In this document: piece by piece, positions 1-7,305 of the stretch
How positions within the stretch are numbered: position 1 is the first letter of the stretch
Layout: every line of letters begins with the position of its first letter
From: an uncultured Clostridia bacterium
GTDB taxonomy: Bacteria > Bacillota_A > Clostridia > TANB77 > CAG-508
DNA: 8,067 nt
Direction: 5' to 3'
Assembly: GCA_947628465.1 (NCBI GenBank)
Contig: CANQZZ010000061.1
Span: 1 to 8,067 of the forward strand
Translations under genes and position numbers: made by a program
The notes under the pieces: generated by a model
Seen by the model: the letters and a program-made list of their open reading frames with translations, nothing else
Database searches by the model: none
Told to the model about the DNA's origin: nothing

Positions 1-393
1 AATTATACAAAGTTACCATTTGAGTATGAAAATGAATATCTATATACATTAATAATAAGTCTATACCAAAGAATTTATTTAAAGAAAATGGAAAGAGATT
101 TTAAAAATAAAAAAGATATAAAAAAAGTAAGACAAAGATTTACAAAATTTACAAATGAAATATGGCGAGATGAAATTACAAACTCAGCAATTGGAACTAC
201 ATTCTATAATAAGTGGAAAGAAACTTTTGAACTTCAAAAAATATATGATAGCATAAAAAATAAATATGAGGTGCTTTATAAAGAACTTAATATAGAAAAA
301 GAAAATAAAACAAATAAAGTTATAATGATGGCTTTAATAATATCTTTACTATTTAATATAATAAATTTTATAGCAATGATGAAATTATGGTAA
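1..393 (+). CDS. 3' part of an unrecognised membrane-anchored protein (5' end outside window)
   Basis: The reading frame is open from base 1, so the ATG at 88 is probably an internal methionine and the true start lies upstream of the window. About 130 residues are visible. They are rich in Lys, Glu, Asn and aromatic residues, with probable long helices (for example the stretch around EIWRDEITNSAIG and the following Trp-Lys-rich helix). A single hydrophobic segment of about 20 residues follows near the very C-terminus (IMMALIISLLFNIINFIAMM), then a short tail. A soluble helical body with a C-terminal membrane anchor loosely recalls CorA-like or Rmd1/DUF155-type proteins, but I see no GMN motif and make no functional claim. 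The gene ends 15 bases before acpS and probably shares its transcript. Codon 166-168 is an in-frame CGA (Arg), showing that at least this CGN codon is used normally here. Confidence 0.7.
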   Translation, partial: NYTKLPFEYENEYLYTLIISLYQRIYLKKMERDFKNKKDIKKVRQRFTKFTNEIWRDEITNSAIGTTFYNKWKETFELQKIYDSIKNKYEVLYKELNIEKENKTNKVIMMALIISLLFNIINFIAMMKLW

Positions 394-408
394 ATTAGGA
401 GGAGCACA

Positions 409-786
409 ATGAAAATATCTTGCGGAACAGATATTATAGAAATAAAAAGAATAAGAGAATCAATAGAAAAATTTAAAGAATCATTTACAAATACAATATT
501 TACTCCAAATGAAATACAATATTGTGAAAGTAAGAAAAACGCAAAATATAATCATTACGCAGGTAGATTTGCAGCAAAAGAAGCTATTTTTAAAGCAGTA
601 TCACCAATACTAAAAAACAAATTTGATATATCTTGGCATGATGCAGAAGTTATTAATGATGAAAATGGAAATCCTAAAATAAACTTTTTAAATATAAAGC
701 TTGACAAATTAATAAGTATTGATATTTCAATATCACATTGCAAAGAATATGCTGTAGCAACAGTAGTTGCAATGATAGAAGAATAG
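409..786 (+). CDS. acpS: holo-[acyl-carrier-protein] synthase (AcpS)
   Basis: AcpS transfers the 4'-phosphopantetheine arm of coenzyme A to a serine of apo-acyl carrier protein, which activates it for fatty acid synthesis in the cytoplasm. The 125-residue length is typical of the family. The N-terminal GTDIIEIKRI motif carries the metal-binding Asp8. The central motif AGRFAAKEAIFKA carries Glu58, the second metal ligand. The C-terminal ISISHCKEYAVATV strand-helix segment is also characteristic. The start at 409 is supported by an AGGAGG at 397-402, 6 bases upstream. The gene lies 15 bases after the preceding frame, and tatD begins 8 bases after its stop, so all three look co-transcribed. The sequence TGC GGA at 421-426 contains CGG out of frame with no disturbance of the frame. 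Confidence 0.96.
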   Translation: MKISCGTDIIEIKRIRESIEKFKESFTNTIFTPNEIQYCESKKNAKYNHYAGRFAAKEAIFKAVSPILKNKFDISWHDAEVINDENGNPKINFLNIKLDKLISIDISISHCKEYAVATVVAMIEE

Positions 787-794
787 AGGTAGAA

Positions 795-1565
795 ATGGAA
801 TTTTTTGATTCACATGCACATTATAACGATGAAAAATTTGATGAAGATAGAAATGAATTAATAAAAAGCATATATGAAGAAAACATTACTAAAATAGTAA
901 ATGCAGGGTATAGTTTAGAATCTTCAAAAAAAGCAATAGAAATAGCAAATAGCTATGACTATATATATGCAACTGTAGGAATCTCACCAAATGATATAGA
1001 CGATTTTAAAAAAGAGGATTTAAAAGAAATAGAAAATCTTGCATCAAATAAAAAAGTAGTAGCAATTGGCGAAATTGGACTTGATTATCATTGGAACACC
1101 GAAAATAAAGAAAAGCAAAAAGAAATATTTATATCTCAAATAGAAATTGCAAATAAATTAGAATTACCAATAGTTATACATACAAGAGAAGCAATTTATG
1201 ACACATTAGACATTTTAAAAAACAAAATAACATGTAATAAAAAAGGAATATTTCATTGTTGCCCATTAAATATTGATTTAGTAAGAGAGGGTTTAAAACT
1301 TGGATTTTATATATCTTTTGCAGGACCAGTAACATTTAAAAATTCAAAGAATGCAGATGAAATAATAAAAATGGTACCACTAGATAAAATGCTTATAGAA
1401 ACAGACTCGCCATATCTTAGCCCAGAGCCATTAAGAGGAAAAAGAAACGATTCAAGGAATGTAAAATACATAGCACAAAAAATAGCAAATGTAAAAGAAA
1501 TCAGTTTAGAACAAGTAGCAAAAGAAACATACAATAACGCAAAAAATATTTTTAATATAGAATAA
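795..1565 (+). CDS. tatD: TatD family metal-dependent hydrolase
   Basis: A 256-residue TIM-barrel metallohydrolase of the TatD/YcfH family; characterised members act as DNA 3'-5' exonucleases or deoxyribonucleases in the cytoplasm. The metal ligands are visible in order: the HxH pair His7 and His9 (FFDSHAHY), Glu93 in GEIGLDYHW, His129 in PIVIHTREA, His154 in IFHCCPLN and Asp204 in IETDSPYL. The usual VGxHP motif reads VGISPND, so its histidine is Ser; that position is not one of the metal ligands. HCCPLN replaces the commoner HCFSG. I chose ATG 795 over a TTG at 738 because the ATG puts the conserved beta-strand and HxH at the N-terminus, has a GAGGT ribosome site at 786-790, and avoids a 49-base overlap with acpS. 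A terminator follows at 1641-1672. Confidence 0.95.
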   Translation: MEFFDSHAHYNDEKFDEDRNELIKSIYEENITKIVNAGYSLESSKKAIEIANSYDYIYATVGISPNDIDDFKKEDLKEIENLASNKKVVAIGEIGLDYHWNTENKEKQKEIFISQIEIANKLELPIVIHTREAIYDTLDILKNKITCNKKGIFHCCPLNIDLVREGLKLGFYISFAGPVTFKNSKNADEIIKMVPLDKMLIETDSPYLSPEPLRGKRNDSRNVKYIAQKIANVKEISLEQVAKETYNNAKNIFNIE

Positions 1566-1640
1566 GAACCATAACCGATTAGAGCAATTAAAGAACGTGC
1601 CAAAAAAATTAAAATATTAATTTGAGTTCCTTAAATTATT

Positions 1641-1672
1641 GAAAACCCCAGATATTTTTACCTGGGGTTTTC
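1641..1672. terminator. bidirectional intrinsic terminator between tatD and lemA
   Basis: A perfect 11-bp stem (GAAAACCCCAG at 1641-1651 with CTGGGGTTTTC at 1662-1672) encloses a 10-base loop. The C/G-rich core is flanked by A on one side and T on the other, so it can end the tatD operon on the plus strand and lemA on the minus strand. The rest of 1566-1694 shows no gene. Confidence 0.9.
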
Positions 1673-1694
1673 TCGATATTCACTATTCACTTAA

Positions 1695-2246
1695 TTAATT
1701 GTTAAAATCAACTTTAACATTTTTTCTAGCTTCATCACTTTCAGCTTTAAACAAATCTTCAGCTTTAAAACCAAACATTGATGCAATTATATTAGAAGGG
1801 AAAACTTCTAATTTTGTGTTATAAATTGTAACACTGTCATTATAGAATTGTCTTGAAAATGATATTTTATTCTCTGTATTTTGTAATTCTTGTTGTAATT
1901 CAGAAAAGTTTTGATTTGCTTTCAAATCAGGATAATTTTCAGAAACAGCCATAATAGTTTTTAAAGCACCTGATAATTGATTATCAAGTTCTGCTTTTTC
2001 AGCAACAGTTCCAGCATTTGCCCAAGATGTTCTAAGTTCAGTAACTTTTGTTAAAACATCTTTTTCATGTTGCATATATCCTTTTACTGTTTCGATTAAA
2101 TTTGGAATTAAATCAAATCTTCTTTGTAATTGAACATCAATTTGACTCCAAGAATTTTTTACTTTTTGTCTTGCTCTAACTAAACTATTATATAAACCAA
2201 TTACAAATACAACTAATACAACAATAATTGCGATTACTATCCACAT
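1695..2246 (-). CDS. lemA: LemA family protein
   Basis: A 183-residue LemA-family protein: an N-terminal membrane anchor (residues about 2-21, starting [13 protein letters not shown]) followed by a long helical domain. The family signature is clear: a segment containing [20 protein letters not shown] at about residues 32-51, then [19 protein letters not shown], and the conserved [14 protein letters not shown] and [13 protein letters not shown] segments near the C-terminus. The biochemical function of LemA is not established; the name comes from a Listeria antigen. ATG 2246 has an AGGAGG at 2259-2254 on the minus strand, 7 bases upstream, and a consensus promoter at 2309-2281. It is monocistronic here: no adjacent htpX or TPM-domain gene, which are frequent LemA neighbours, is visible. 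Confidence 0.95.
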   Translation of the reverse strand: MWIVIAIIVVLVVFVIGLYNSLVRARQKVKNSWSQIDVQLQRRFDLIPNLIETVKGYMQHEKDVLTKVTELRTSWANAGTVAEKAELDNQLSGALKTIMAVSENYPDLKANQNFSELQQELQNTENKISFSRQFYNDSVTIYNTKLEVFPSNIIASMFGFKAEDLFKAESDEARKNVKVDFNN

Positions 2247-2280
2247 AATGAAACCTCCTATTTTTATATTTTATGAAGTT

Positions 2281-2309
2281 ATTATACCACACAAAAAAAA
2301 ACATATCAA
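2281..2309 (-). promoter_or_regulatory. sigma-A-type promoter of lemA
   Basis: Read on the minus strand, TTGATA (2309-2304), a 17-base spacer and TATAAT (2286-2281) lie 35 bases upstream of the lemA ATG. The spacing is optimal and the -10 is perfect. Confidence 0.85.
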
Positions 2310-2396
2310 TAAAATTAAAAAAATCATCAAGTTAAAAAATTATTTATAAAAAATTATTAGAAAATAAAAAAATTTTAAAAAAATAAATTAAATATA

Positions 2397-2424
2397 GTAC
2401 TTCAAAATAGGTATATTTTGGTAC
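2397..2424. repeat. imperfect inverted repeat in the lemA / 3D-protein intergenic region
   Basis: CAAAATA (2403-2409) and TATTTTG (2414-2420) form 7-bp arms around GGTA, and an outer GTAC flanks each side (2397-2400, 2421-2424) with a 2-base bulge on the left. It sits about 43 bases upstream of the -35 of the 3D-protein gene. It could be an operator or a chance palindrome in AT-rich DNA. Confidence 0.35.
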
Positions 2425-2466
2425 AAGCAGGCATATAATAAAGTATAAAAGAAAATCATTCCATAT

Positions 2467-2495
2467 TTGACAAAAAATTCAATTAATAGTATAAT
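2467..2495 (+). promoter_or_regulatory. consensus promoter of the G5/3D protein gene
   Basis: TTGACA (2467-2472), 17 bases, TATAAT (2490-2495): a perfect match to the vegetative sigma consensus. The predicted leader is only about 20 bases and carries the AAGGAGG ribosome site at 2511-2517, leaving no room for a riboswitch in transcripts from this promoter. Confidence 0.93.
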
Positions 2496-2522
2496 GCAAA
2501 TGATGACTTTAAGGAGGAAATT

Positions 2523-3446
2523 ATGAATAAGACAAAAAGTTTAAGGGTGTCTTACAGAAAAGTCATAGCAATAGGTATAATTTTCATGTTAATGTTAGGA
2601 ATATCAGTACTTGCAGGCAAAGCAAAACTTAATAGTGTAACAATTAAGTTTTCAAACAACCATGAAATTACAGTGTTTACATCAAAGGTAAAAGTATCTG
2701 AAATATTAGAAGAAAATCACATAATGATATCACAAGATGAAGTTGTAGTACCAAGCAGAGATGAAAATATTACAGAAACTAACACGATTATAATTACTAA
2801 AGAAGGAAATGAGCCTACAAAAATTGCAGAAGTATCTGAAGAAGAATTAGACAGTAACATAAAGGAAATTGCAGAGGGCTATTCTAATATCACAGAAGAA
2901 ATTATAAAAGTGCAAGAAGAAATTCCATTTAAAACAATTACAAAAGATGTTTCTAACGGAAGTGAGACAACAAATAAAGTAATACAAGCCGGAAAAAACG
3001 GTATTAGAGAAGTAACATATAAAGTAAGATACAAGGATAATGTTGAAATTGAAAGAATAGAACTATCATCAAAAGTAATTAAAGAACCAGTAGATAAAAT
3101 AGTTCAAATTCAAACGAAGGTTACATCAAGATCTTCATACAGAGGATCAACAGTAACAACAGCATCATCAGGAGTATACAAAGTAACAGCATATTGTCCT
3201 TGCGCAAGATGTTGCGGAAAAACAAATGGTATAACAGCATCAGGAAGAAAAGCAACAGCAAATCATACAGTAGCTGCGCCATCTACATTCGCGTTTGGAA
3301 CTAAAATCGTAATGAATGGTAAAACATACACAGTAGAAGATAGAGGCGGAGCAATACAAGGAAATAGAATAGACTTATATGTTAATACACACGCAGAAGC
3401 ATTAGCTTGGGGTGTAAGATATTTAAATGTAGAAGTATTAAATTAG
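2523..3446 (+). CDS. YabE-like cell-wall protein with DUF348, G5 and 3D domains
   Basis: A 307-residue exported protein probably acting on or in the peptidoglycan wall. Residues 13-31 form a signal/anchor helix behind basic residues. DUF348 (YabE-type) spans about 38-79, a G5 domain about 124-198 (EEIPFKTITKDVSNGSE, GIREVTYKV), then a Ser/Thr linker at 201-217. A C-terminal 3D domain covers 217-307, including TAYCPCARCCGKTNG at 222-236 and EDRGGAIQGNRIDLY at 272-286. The 3D domain is related to the MltA/Rpf-type double-psi barrel of lytic transglycosylases. Two of the three namesake aspartates are present (Asp273, Asp284); the first, normally in an AVDP-like motif, is replaced in VAAPSTFAFGT. 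AAGGAGG lies 5 bases before the ATG. The gene is monocistronic, with its own promoter and terminator. Confidence 0.93.
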   Translation: MNKTKSLRVSYRKVIAIGIIFMLMLGISVLAGKAKLNSVTIKFSNNHEITVFTSKVKVSEILEENHIMISQDEVVVPSRDENITETNTIIITKEGNEPTKIAEVSEEELDSNIKEIAEGYSNITEEIIKVQEEIPFKTITKDVSNGSETTNKVIQAGKNGIREVTYKVRYKDNVEIERIELSSKVIKEPVDKIVQIQTKVTSRSSYRGSTVTTASSGVYKVTAYCPCARCCGKTNGITASGRKATANHTVAAPSTFAFGTKIVMNGKTYTVEDRGGAIQGNRIDLYVNTHAEALAWGVRYLNVEVLN

Positions 3447-3456
3447 TATATATACG

Positions 3457-3488
3457 AAAATTGGGGGTTAGAAATAGCCCCTAATTTT
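3457..3488 (+). terminator. intrinsic terminator after the G5/3D protein gene
   Basis: A 12-bp stem (AAAATTGGGGGT at 3457-3468 with GCCCCTAATTTT at 3477-3488, two G-T wobbles) with an 8-base loop, followed by a T/A-rich tail, begins 10 bases after the stop codon. Confidence 0.87.
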
Positions 3489-3498
3489 TATTATCCCA

Positions 3499-3527
3499 TT
3501 GTAAAAAACTTATGGATATGATATAAA
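3499..3527 (+). promoter_or_regulatory. promoter of the flippase-xth-permease operon (extended -10)
   Basis: TTGTAA (3499-3504), 17 bases, TATAAA (3522-3527), with TG one base before the -10 hexamer (TGaTATAAA), which makes an extended -10 element. It lies 32 bases upstream of the flippase start. Confidence 0.78.
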
Positions 3528-3559
3528 TATTCTATTAATAATAATAAGGAAGGTACTTG

Positions 3560-5218
3560 ATGGACGCACAAGAGAAAATAAGAAAAGAAAAAGGAACCTC
3601 TTTTATGAAAAATGTTGCAATGCTTATGATTGCACAAATTTTAATAAAAGTATTAGGTTTTGTATATAGGCTTGTAATCATAAATGTTGAAGGCTTTGGA
3701 GATGTTGGAAACGGATATTATGATGCAGGATATACTGTATATTCATTATTGCTAACACTATCATCAGTTGGTATTCCTACAGTAATATCTAAATTAGTAT
3801 CAGAAAGAGTTGCAATAGGTGACCATAAAGGTGGATATAGAATATTTAAAACATCTTTAAAAATATTTACTACAATTGGAGCAGTATTTTCACTTGCATT
3901 ATTCTTTGGAGCAGATTTTATCTCAAGAAAAATTTTAAATGTACCAGATATAAAGTACGTATTAATGGTACTTGCACCAGCAATAATGTTTGTTGCATCA
4001 TCTTCTGTTATAAGAGGATACTTTGCAGGACTTGGTAGTCAAAAGGCAACAAGCGTATCACAAACATTAGAACAATTCTTCAACTGCGTACTTACAATAA
4101 CATTTGTATATGCATTAGTTGGAAAAGACCCAGCAATAATGGCAGCAGGAGGAAATGTATCAACAACACTTGCAATATTAATTTCATTCACATATTTATA
4201 TATCTTCTATAGAAGAAGAAAGAAAGGCATTATGCAAGATTGCGAAGCCCAAACAGTTATGCAAGAAGATAAAACAACAGGAAAACTTATAAAAACAATA
4301 TTTGCAATATCAATACCAATGACATTAGGTTCATTAATATCAGTTGTAAATAGTATGATAGATACAGTTACAATTAGTAATTGTATACAAACAGCATTTT
4401 CAGGAATAATTAGTGCAAAAGCGGACTTAGAAGCAAAAGCAATGGAGTTATCAGGGATACTTTCAAAAGTTGTAACAATAATTCACTTGCCACTTGCAAT
4501 AACAGGAGCATTTTGTACAGCTTTAGTTCCTGTAATTTCGTCTGCAATCTCACAAAAAGATTTTAATACAGTAAATAAAAGACTTACATTTTCATTTTTT
4601 GCATCAATATTAATAATAATGCCATGTACAGCAGGATTAATAGCACTTGCAAAGCCTATTTTACAGTTAATATATCCACAAGCATCTAGTGGGGCAAATA
4701 TATTAATGCTAAGTACAATAACTATGATATTTGTGTCAATAAACTATGTCATAGAAGGAGGCTTATATGGCTTTGGAAAAGTGTATATACCAGCAATTGC
4801 ATTAGGAATAGGTGCTGTTGTAAAACTTGTAATGAATGTTATATTAATCAGCAATCCAAATATAAACATATTGGGTGCAGTATATAGCTCAATTGTATGT
4901 CAGATAATATTATTTGCAATATGTATGTATTACTTAAATAAAGAAATAAAATTAAAAATCAGCTTTAAAAATCATATATTTAAGCCAATACTTGCATCTG
5001 CAATAATGGGAGTAATAGTGTACTTTGCATATAGCCTAATGATAAATATAACAGGAAACACTATTTCAACAATAACATCAATTGTAATAGGAGTATTATC
5101 ATATCTAATAATAGTATTACTTATGAAAATTTTAACCAAAGAGGATATATTTATGATACCATTTGGAACTAAAATTTATAGAGCATTAGTAAAACTAGGA
5201 ATATATAAAGAAAATTAG
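3560..5218 (+). CDS. YtgP/SpoVB-type MOP-superfamily flippase (MurJ-like)
   Basis: A 552-residue integral membrane protein with about 14 hydrophobic segments, of the polysaccharide-transporter branch of the MOP flippases. Its length and motifs fit the YtgP group (B. subtilis MurJ, a lipid II flippase) at least as well as SpoVB: an N-terminal helix ending KVLGFVYRL, then [20 protein letters not shown] and [15 protein letters not shown], a central [20 protein letters not shown], and a charged loop RRRKKGIMQ between the two halves. The likely role is moving an undecaprenyl-linked wall precursor across the membrane; which substrate cannot be told. ATG 3560 is preferred to the TTG just before it because AAGGAAGG (3546-3553) is then 6 bases away instead of 3. 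xth follows after 11 bases. This gene contains CGGATATTA at 3712-3720 with CGG out of frame (AAC GGA TAT) and its frame stays intact. Confidence 0.9.
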   Translation: MDAQEKIRKEKGTSFMKNVAMLMIAQILIKVLGFVYRLVIINVEGFGDVGNGYYDAGYTVYSLLLTLSSVGIPTVISKLVSERVAIGDHKGGYRIFKTSLKIFTTIGAVFSLALFFGADFISRKILNVPDIKYVLMVLAPAIMFVASSSVIRGYFAGLGSQKATSVSQTLEQFFNCVLTITFVYALVGKDPAIMAAGGNVSTTLAILISFTYLYIFYRRRKKGIMQDCEAQTVMQEDKTTGKLIKTIFAISIPMTLGSLISVVNSMIDTVTISNCIQTAFSGIISAKADLEAKAMELSGILSKVVTIIHLPLAITGAFCTALVPVISSAISQKDFNTVNKRLTFSFFASILIIMPCTAGLIALAKPILQLIYPQASSGANILMLSTITMIFVSINYVIEGGLYGFGKVYIPAIALGIGAVVKLVMNVILISNPNINILGAVYSSIVCQIILFAICMYYLNKEIKLKISFKNHIFKPILASAIMGVIVYFAYSLMINITGNTISTITSIVIGVLSYLIIVLLMKILTKEDIFMIPFGTKIYRALVKLGIYKEN

Positions 5219-5229
5219 AGGGGAAAATA

Positions 5230-5986
5230 ATGAAATTAATATCTTGGAATGTAAATGGACTAAGAGCAATATATAAAAAAGGCTTTATTGACATTTTTAA
5301 AAGTCTAGATGCAGACATATTTTGTATTCAAGAAACAAAAATGCAAGAAGGACAAATTGAATTAGACTTAGAGCGGATATTACGAATATTACAACTATGC
5401 CGAAAGGAAAGGCTATTCAGGAACAGCAATATTCACAAAAAAAGAGCCTTTAAATGTTAGTTATGGAATAGGTGTAGAAGAACATGATAAAGAAGGAAGA
5501 GTAATTACATTAGAATTTGCTGAATTTTATATGGTAAATTGTTACACACCAAATTCAGGAAGAGACCTTGCAAGGCTTGAATACAGAATGGTTTGGGAAG
5601 ATGAGTTTAATAAATATCTAAAAAAATTGGACAAGAAGAAACCAGTTATAATATGTGGGGATTTAAATGTAGCTCATAATGAAATAGACCTAAAAAATCC
5701 AAAATCTAACAGAAAAAATGCAGGATTTACCGATGAAGAAAGAGGAAAAATAGATATACTTTTAAAATTAGGATTTACAGATACATTTAGAAGTGTGTAT
5801 CCTGATAAAGAAGGATGCTATACTTGGTGGTCATATATGTTCAACGCAAGAGCAAACAATGCTGGATGGCGTATAGACTATTTCCTTGTATCAGATAGAA
5901 TAAAAGACAAAATAAAAGATGCATATATATATTCAGAAATAATGGGCAGTGACCATTGCCCGGTAGGATTGGAGGTAAAAGAATAA
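5230..5986 (+). CDS. xth: exodeoxyribonuclease III, read through a +1 frameshift at CGG 5374
   Basis: Exodeoxyribonuclease III / AP endonuclease (ExoA type) of base-excision repair. The first 48 codons give [13 protein letters not shown] (Asn7) and [19 protein letters not shown] (metal-binding Glu35). The frame then breaks: in frame 0 it runs off-family and stops at 5458-5460. Skipping one C at 5374 gives [20 protein letters not shown] and continues without a stop through [18 protein letters not shown], the catalytic CGDLNVAH, the conserved WWSY and GWRIDYF segments and GSDHCPV. The combined product is 251 residues, the normal family length, with no other lesion. The later ATG at 5531 is internal (FYMVNCYTP) and not a separate gene. 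A GAGGGG site (5218-5223) lies 6 bases before the start. It is second in an operon. Either the frameshift is programmed, or this is a recent pseudogene or an error; the recurrence in two other genes favours the first. Confidence 0.9.
5374..5376 (+). other. in-frame CGG at the +1 frameshift point of xth
   Basis: Frame 0 reads TTA GAG CGG ATA. The conserved protein requires TTA GAG (C) GGA TAT TAC, giving L-E-G-Y-Y. The P-site codon GAG cannot re-pair well at +1 (AGC), so simple P-site slippage is unlikely; out-of-frame entry of a glycyl-tRNA on GGA, or four-base CGGA decoding, would fit. Confidence 0.75.
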
Positions 5987-5990
5987 AGTT

Positions 5991-7143
5991 ATGAAAGGAA
6001 AAAAGAATTGGACCAAATGGCTATATTGGTTTGTATTTGCAATAGCAGTTATATTTGTTTATAAAACATTAGACAATTTAAATGACATATCAGTAGGGAT
6101 AGGAAAATTAGTATCAATATTAATGCCATTTATTATTGGAATATTATTATCATACATATTCTACATACCATGTAGGAAGATTGAACAAGCATATAAAAAG
6201 GTAAAATTTAAGTTTATTCAAAAAAGGGCAAGAGGATTAGCTGTAATTTCAGTATATATTTTAGCAGTAATAGTTTTAGTAATAATTATAAATATTCTAA
6301 TTCCAGCACTTTCAAAAAGTATAGTAGATTTAGCAAATAATTTACCCCGGATATTATCAAAATGCAACTAACTTTATTAATAATATGCCAGAAGATTCAT
6401 TAATAAAAAGGGAAAGCGCACAAAAAATAATTTCAGATTTACAATCGATTGATATAACAAAATTAGTAAATGTAAATAATGTATCAGACTATATTAAAGG
6501 CGTTGTAGGAGTAGCAAGCACTATATTTAGTACATTTGTATCAATAATTGTATCTGTATATATACTATTAGAAAGAAAAGAAATTTTAAATTTTATTAGA
6601 AGATTAATAACAGCTATCTTCAAAAAAGAAACAGCAGACGCAATAGACAATTATTTTATGAAGGCAAATGATATATTCTTTAAATTTATATCAAGTCAAG
6701 TAATTGATGGTATTATAGTAGGAATAATTACTTCAATTGCAATGTGGATATTAGGAATAAAATATTGGGTATTACTTGGATTCATGATAGGACTATTTAA
6801 TATAATACCATATTTCGGAGCAATAATTGCAATAACAATAGCAACAATAATAACAGTATTCACAGGAGGATTTACAAAGGCAATTTGGATGTTAGTAGTT
6901 GTAATAATACTTCAACAATTAGATGCAAATATTATAAATCCAAAAATAATAGGAAATGCATTAAAATTAAGTCCATTACTTGTAGTATTTGCAGTAACAG
7001 TATTTGGAGCATATTATGGAGTTCTAGGTATGTTCTTAGCAGTACCTATAATGGCACTTATAAAAATATTAATTAATGACTTTATAGAATATAGAATAAA
7101 AAAGAAGGCAATTAAAGAAGATGTGCCAGAAATAGAAGAGTAG
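5991..7143 (+). CDS. AI-2E family transporter (PerM-like), read through a +1 frameshift at CGG 6348
   Basis: A membrane permease of the AI-2E family (YdiK/PerM/TqsA-like); substrates vary in this family and are not predictable here. Codons 1-119 give a basic start and hydrophobic helices (about 11-26, 38-60, 83-105), ending IVDLANNLP. In frame 0 the ORF stops at 6369-6371. Omitting the C at 6348 gives G-Y-Y-Q-N-A-T-N-F-I-N-N-M-P and an uninterrupted frame to TAG 7141-7143. The second half holds the family hallmarks: VYILLERKEILNFIRR, IIVGIITSIAMWILGI, the conserved FNIIPYFGAIIA and the QQLDANIINPKIIGNALKLS signature, then terminal helices. The product is 383 residues, within the usual range. 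The start is 4 bases after the xth stop; the nearest Shine-Dalgarno (GGAGGT 5971-5976) is 14 bases away, which suggests translational coupling to xth. Confidence 0.88.
6348..6350 (+). other. in-frame CGG at the +1 frameshift point of the AI-2E permease gene
   Basis: Frame 0 reads TTA CCC CGG ATA; the restored reading is TTA CCC (C) GGA TAT TAT, giving L-P-G-Y-Y. It shares the pattern TTANNNCGGATATTA with the xth site. Here the P-site CCC followed by C would also allow classical tRNA-Pro slippage. Confidence 0.73.
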
Positions 7144-7216
7144 AAAAGTAGGAAAGCAGAATAATAGTAGAATAGAAGAATTACTTAAAAAAGAAAATAT
7201 AAGAATATAATAATAG
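7144..7216. other. purine-rich untranslated stretch after the permease gene
   Basis: The stretch is A/G-dominated (repeated GAA, AGA and TAG-like words) between the permease stop and the terminator. I see no ORF, RNA gene or repeat unit in it. Confidence 0.4.
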
Positions 7217-7280
7217 AAAAAGGAATCTAAATGAAGTAGACTCAAAACAGAGTAGACATCATAAAAACAGATTCCTTTTT
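7217..7280. terminator. long structured bidirectional terminator
   Basis: A perfect 12-bp outer stem (AAAAAGGAATCT at 7217-7228 with AGATTCCTTTTT at 7269-7280) is followed by further T residues. Inside the 40-base loop is a second interrupted hairpin at 7231-7262: ATGA/TCAT, GT/AC and ACTC/GAGT helices separated by an A-A mismatch and tandem A-G/G-A mismatches, capped by AAAACA. It separates the convergent permease and COG2426 genes and can act in both directions. Confidence 0.85.
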
Positions 7281-7305
7281 TTGTTATTATATATTTTTTA
7301 ATCCA

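Noticed and set aside
738..794. Longer TatD start at TTG 738
   Set aside because: It overlaps acpS by 49 bases and adds a Cys/Ser-rich peptide unrelated to the family. ATG 795 has its own GAGGT ribosome site.
1307..1603. Minus-strand ORF opposite the tatD 3' end
   Set aside because: It is antisense to conserved tatD coding sequence, with no ribosome site or recognisable family. The same applies to minus-strand 555-743 (inside acpS), plus-strand 6885-7076 (inside the permease) and plus-strand 7665-7859 (opposite COG2426).
2434..2439. Second TATAAT upstream of the G5/3D gene
   Set aside because: No acceptable -35 at 16-18 bases and no extended -10. The consensus promoter at 2467-2495 is far better.
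2310..2522. Possible c-di-AMP or other riboswitch before the wall-protein gene
   Set aside because: The strong promoter leaves a leader of only about 20 bases, and the upstream DNA is AT-rich without a plausible aptamer.
3557..3559. TTG start for the flippase
   Set aside because: It is only 3 bases from the ribosome site. The ATG that directly follows has proper spacing.
5374..5376. Simple reassignment of CGG to another amino acid (as reported for Trp or Gln in some bacteria)
   Set aside because: Reassignment would keep the frame. At all three sites the homologous sequence continues only in the +1 frame.
5531..5986. Separate gene starting at ATG 5531
   Set aside because: It is the C-terminal part of exodeoxyribonuclease III; the same frame is open and homologous back to 5375.
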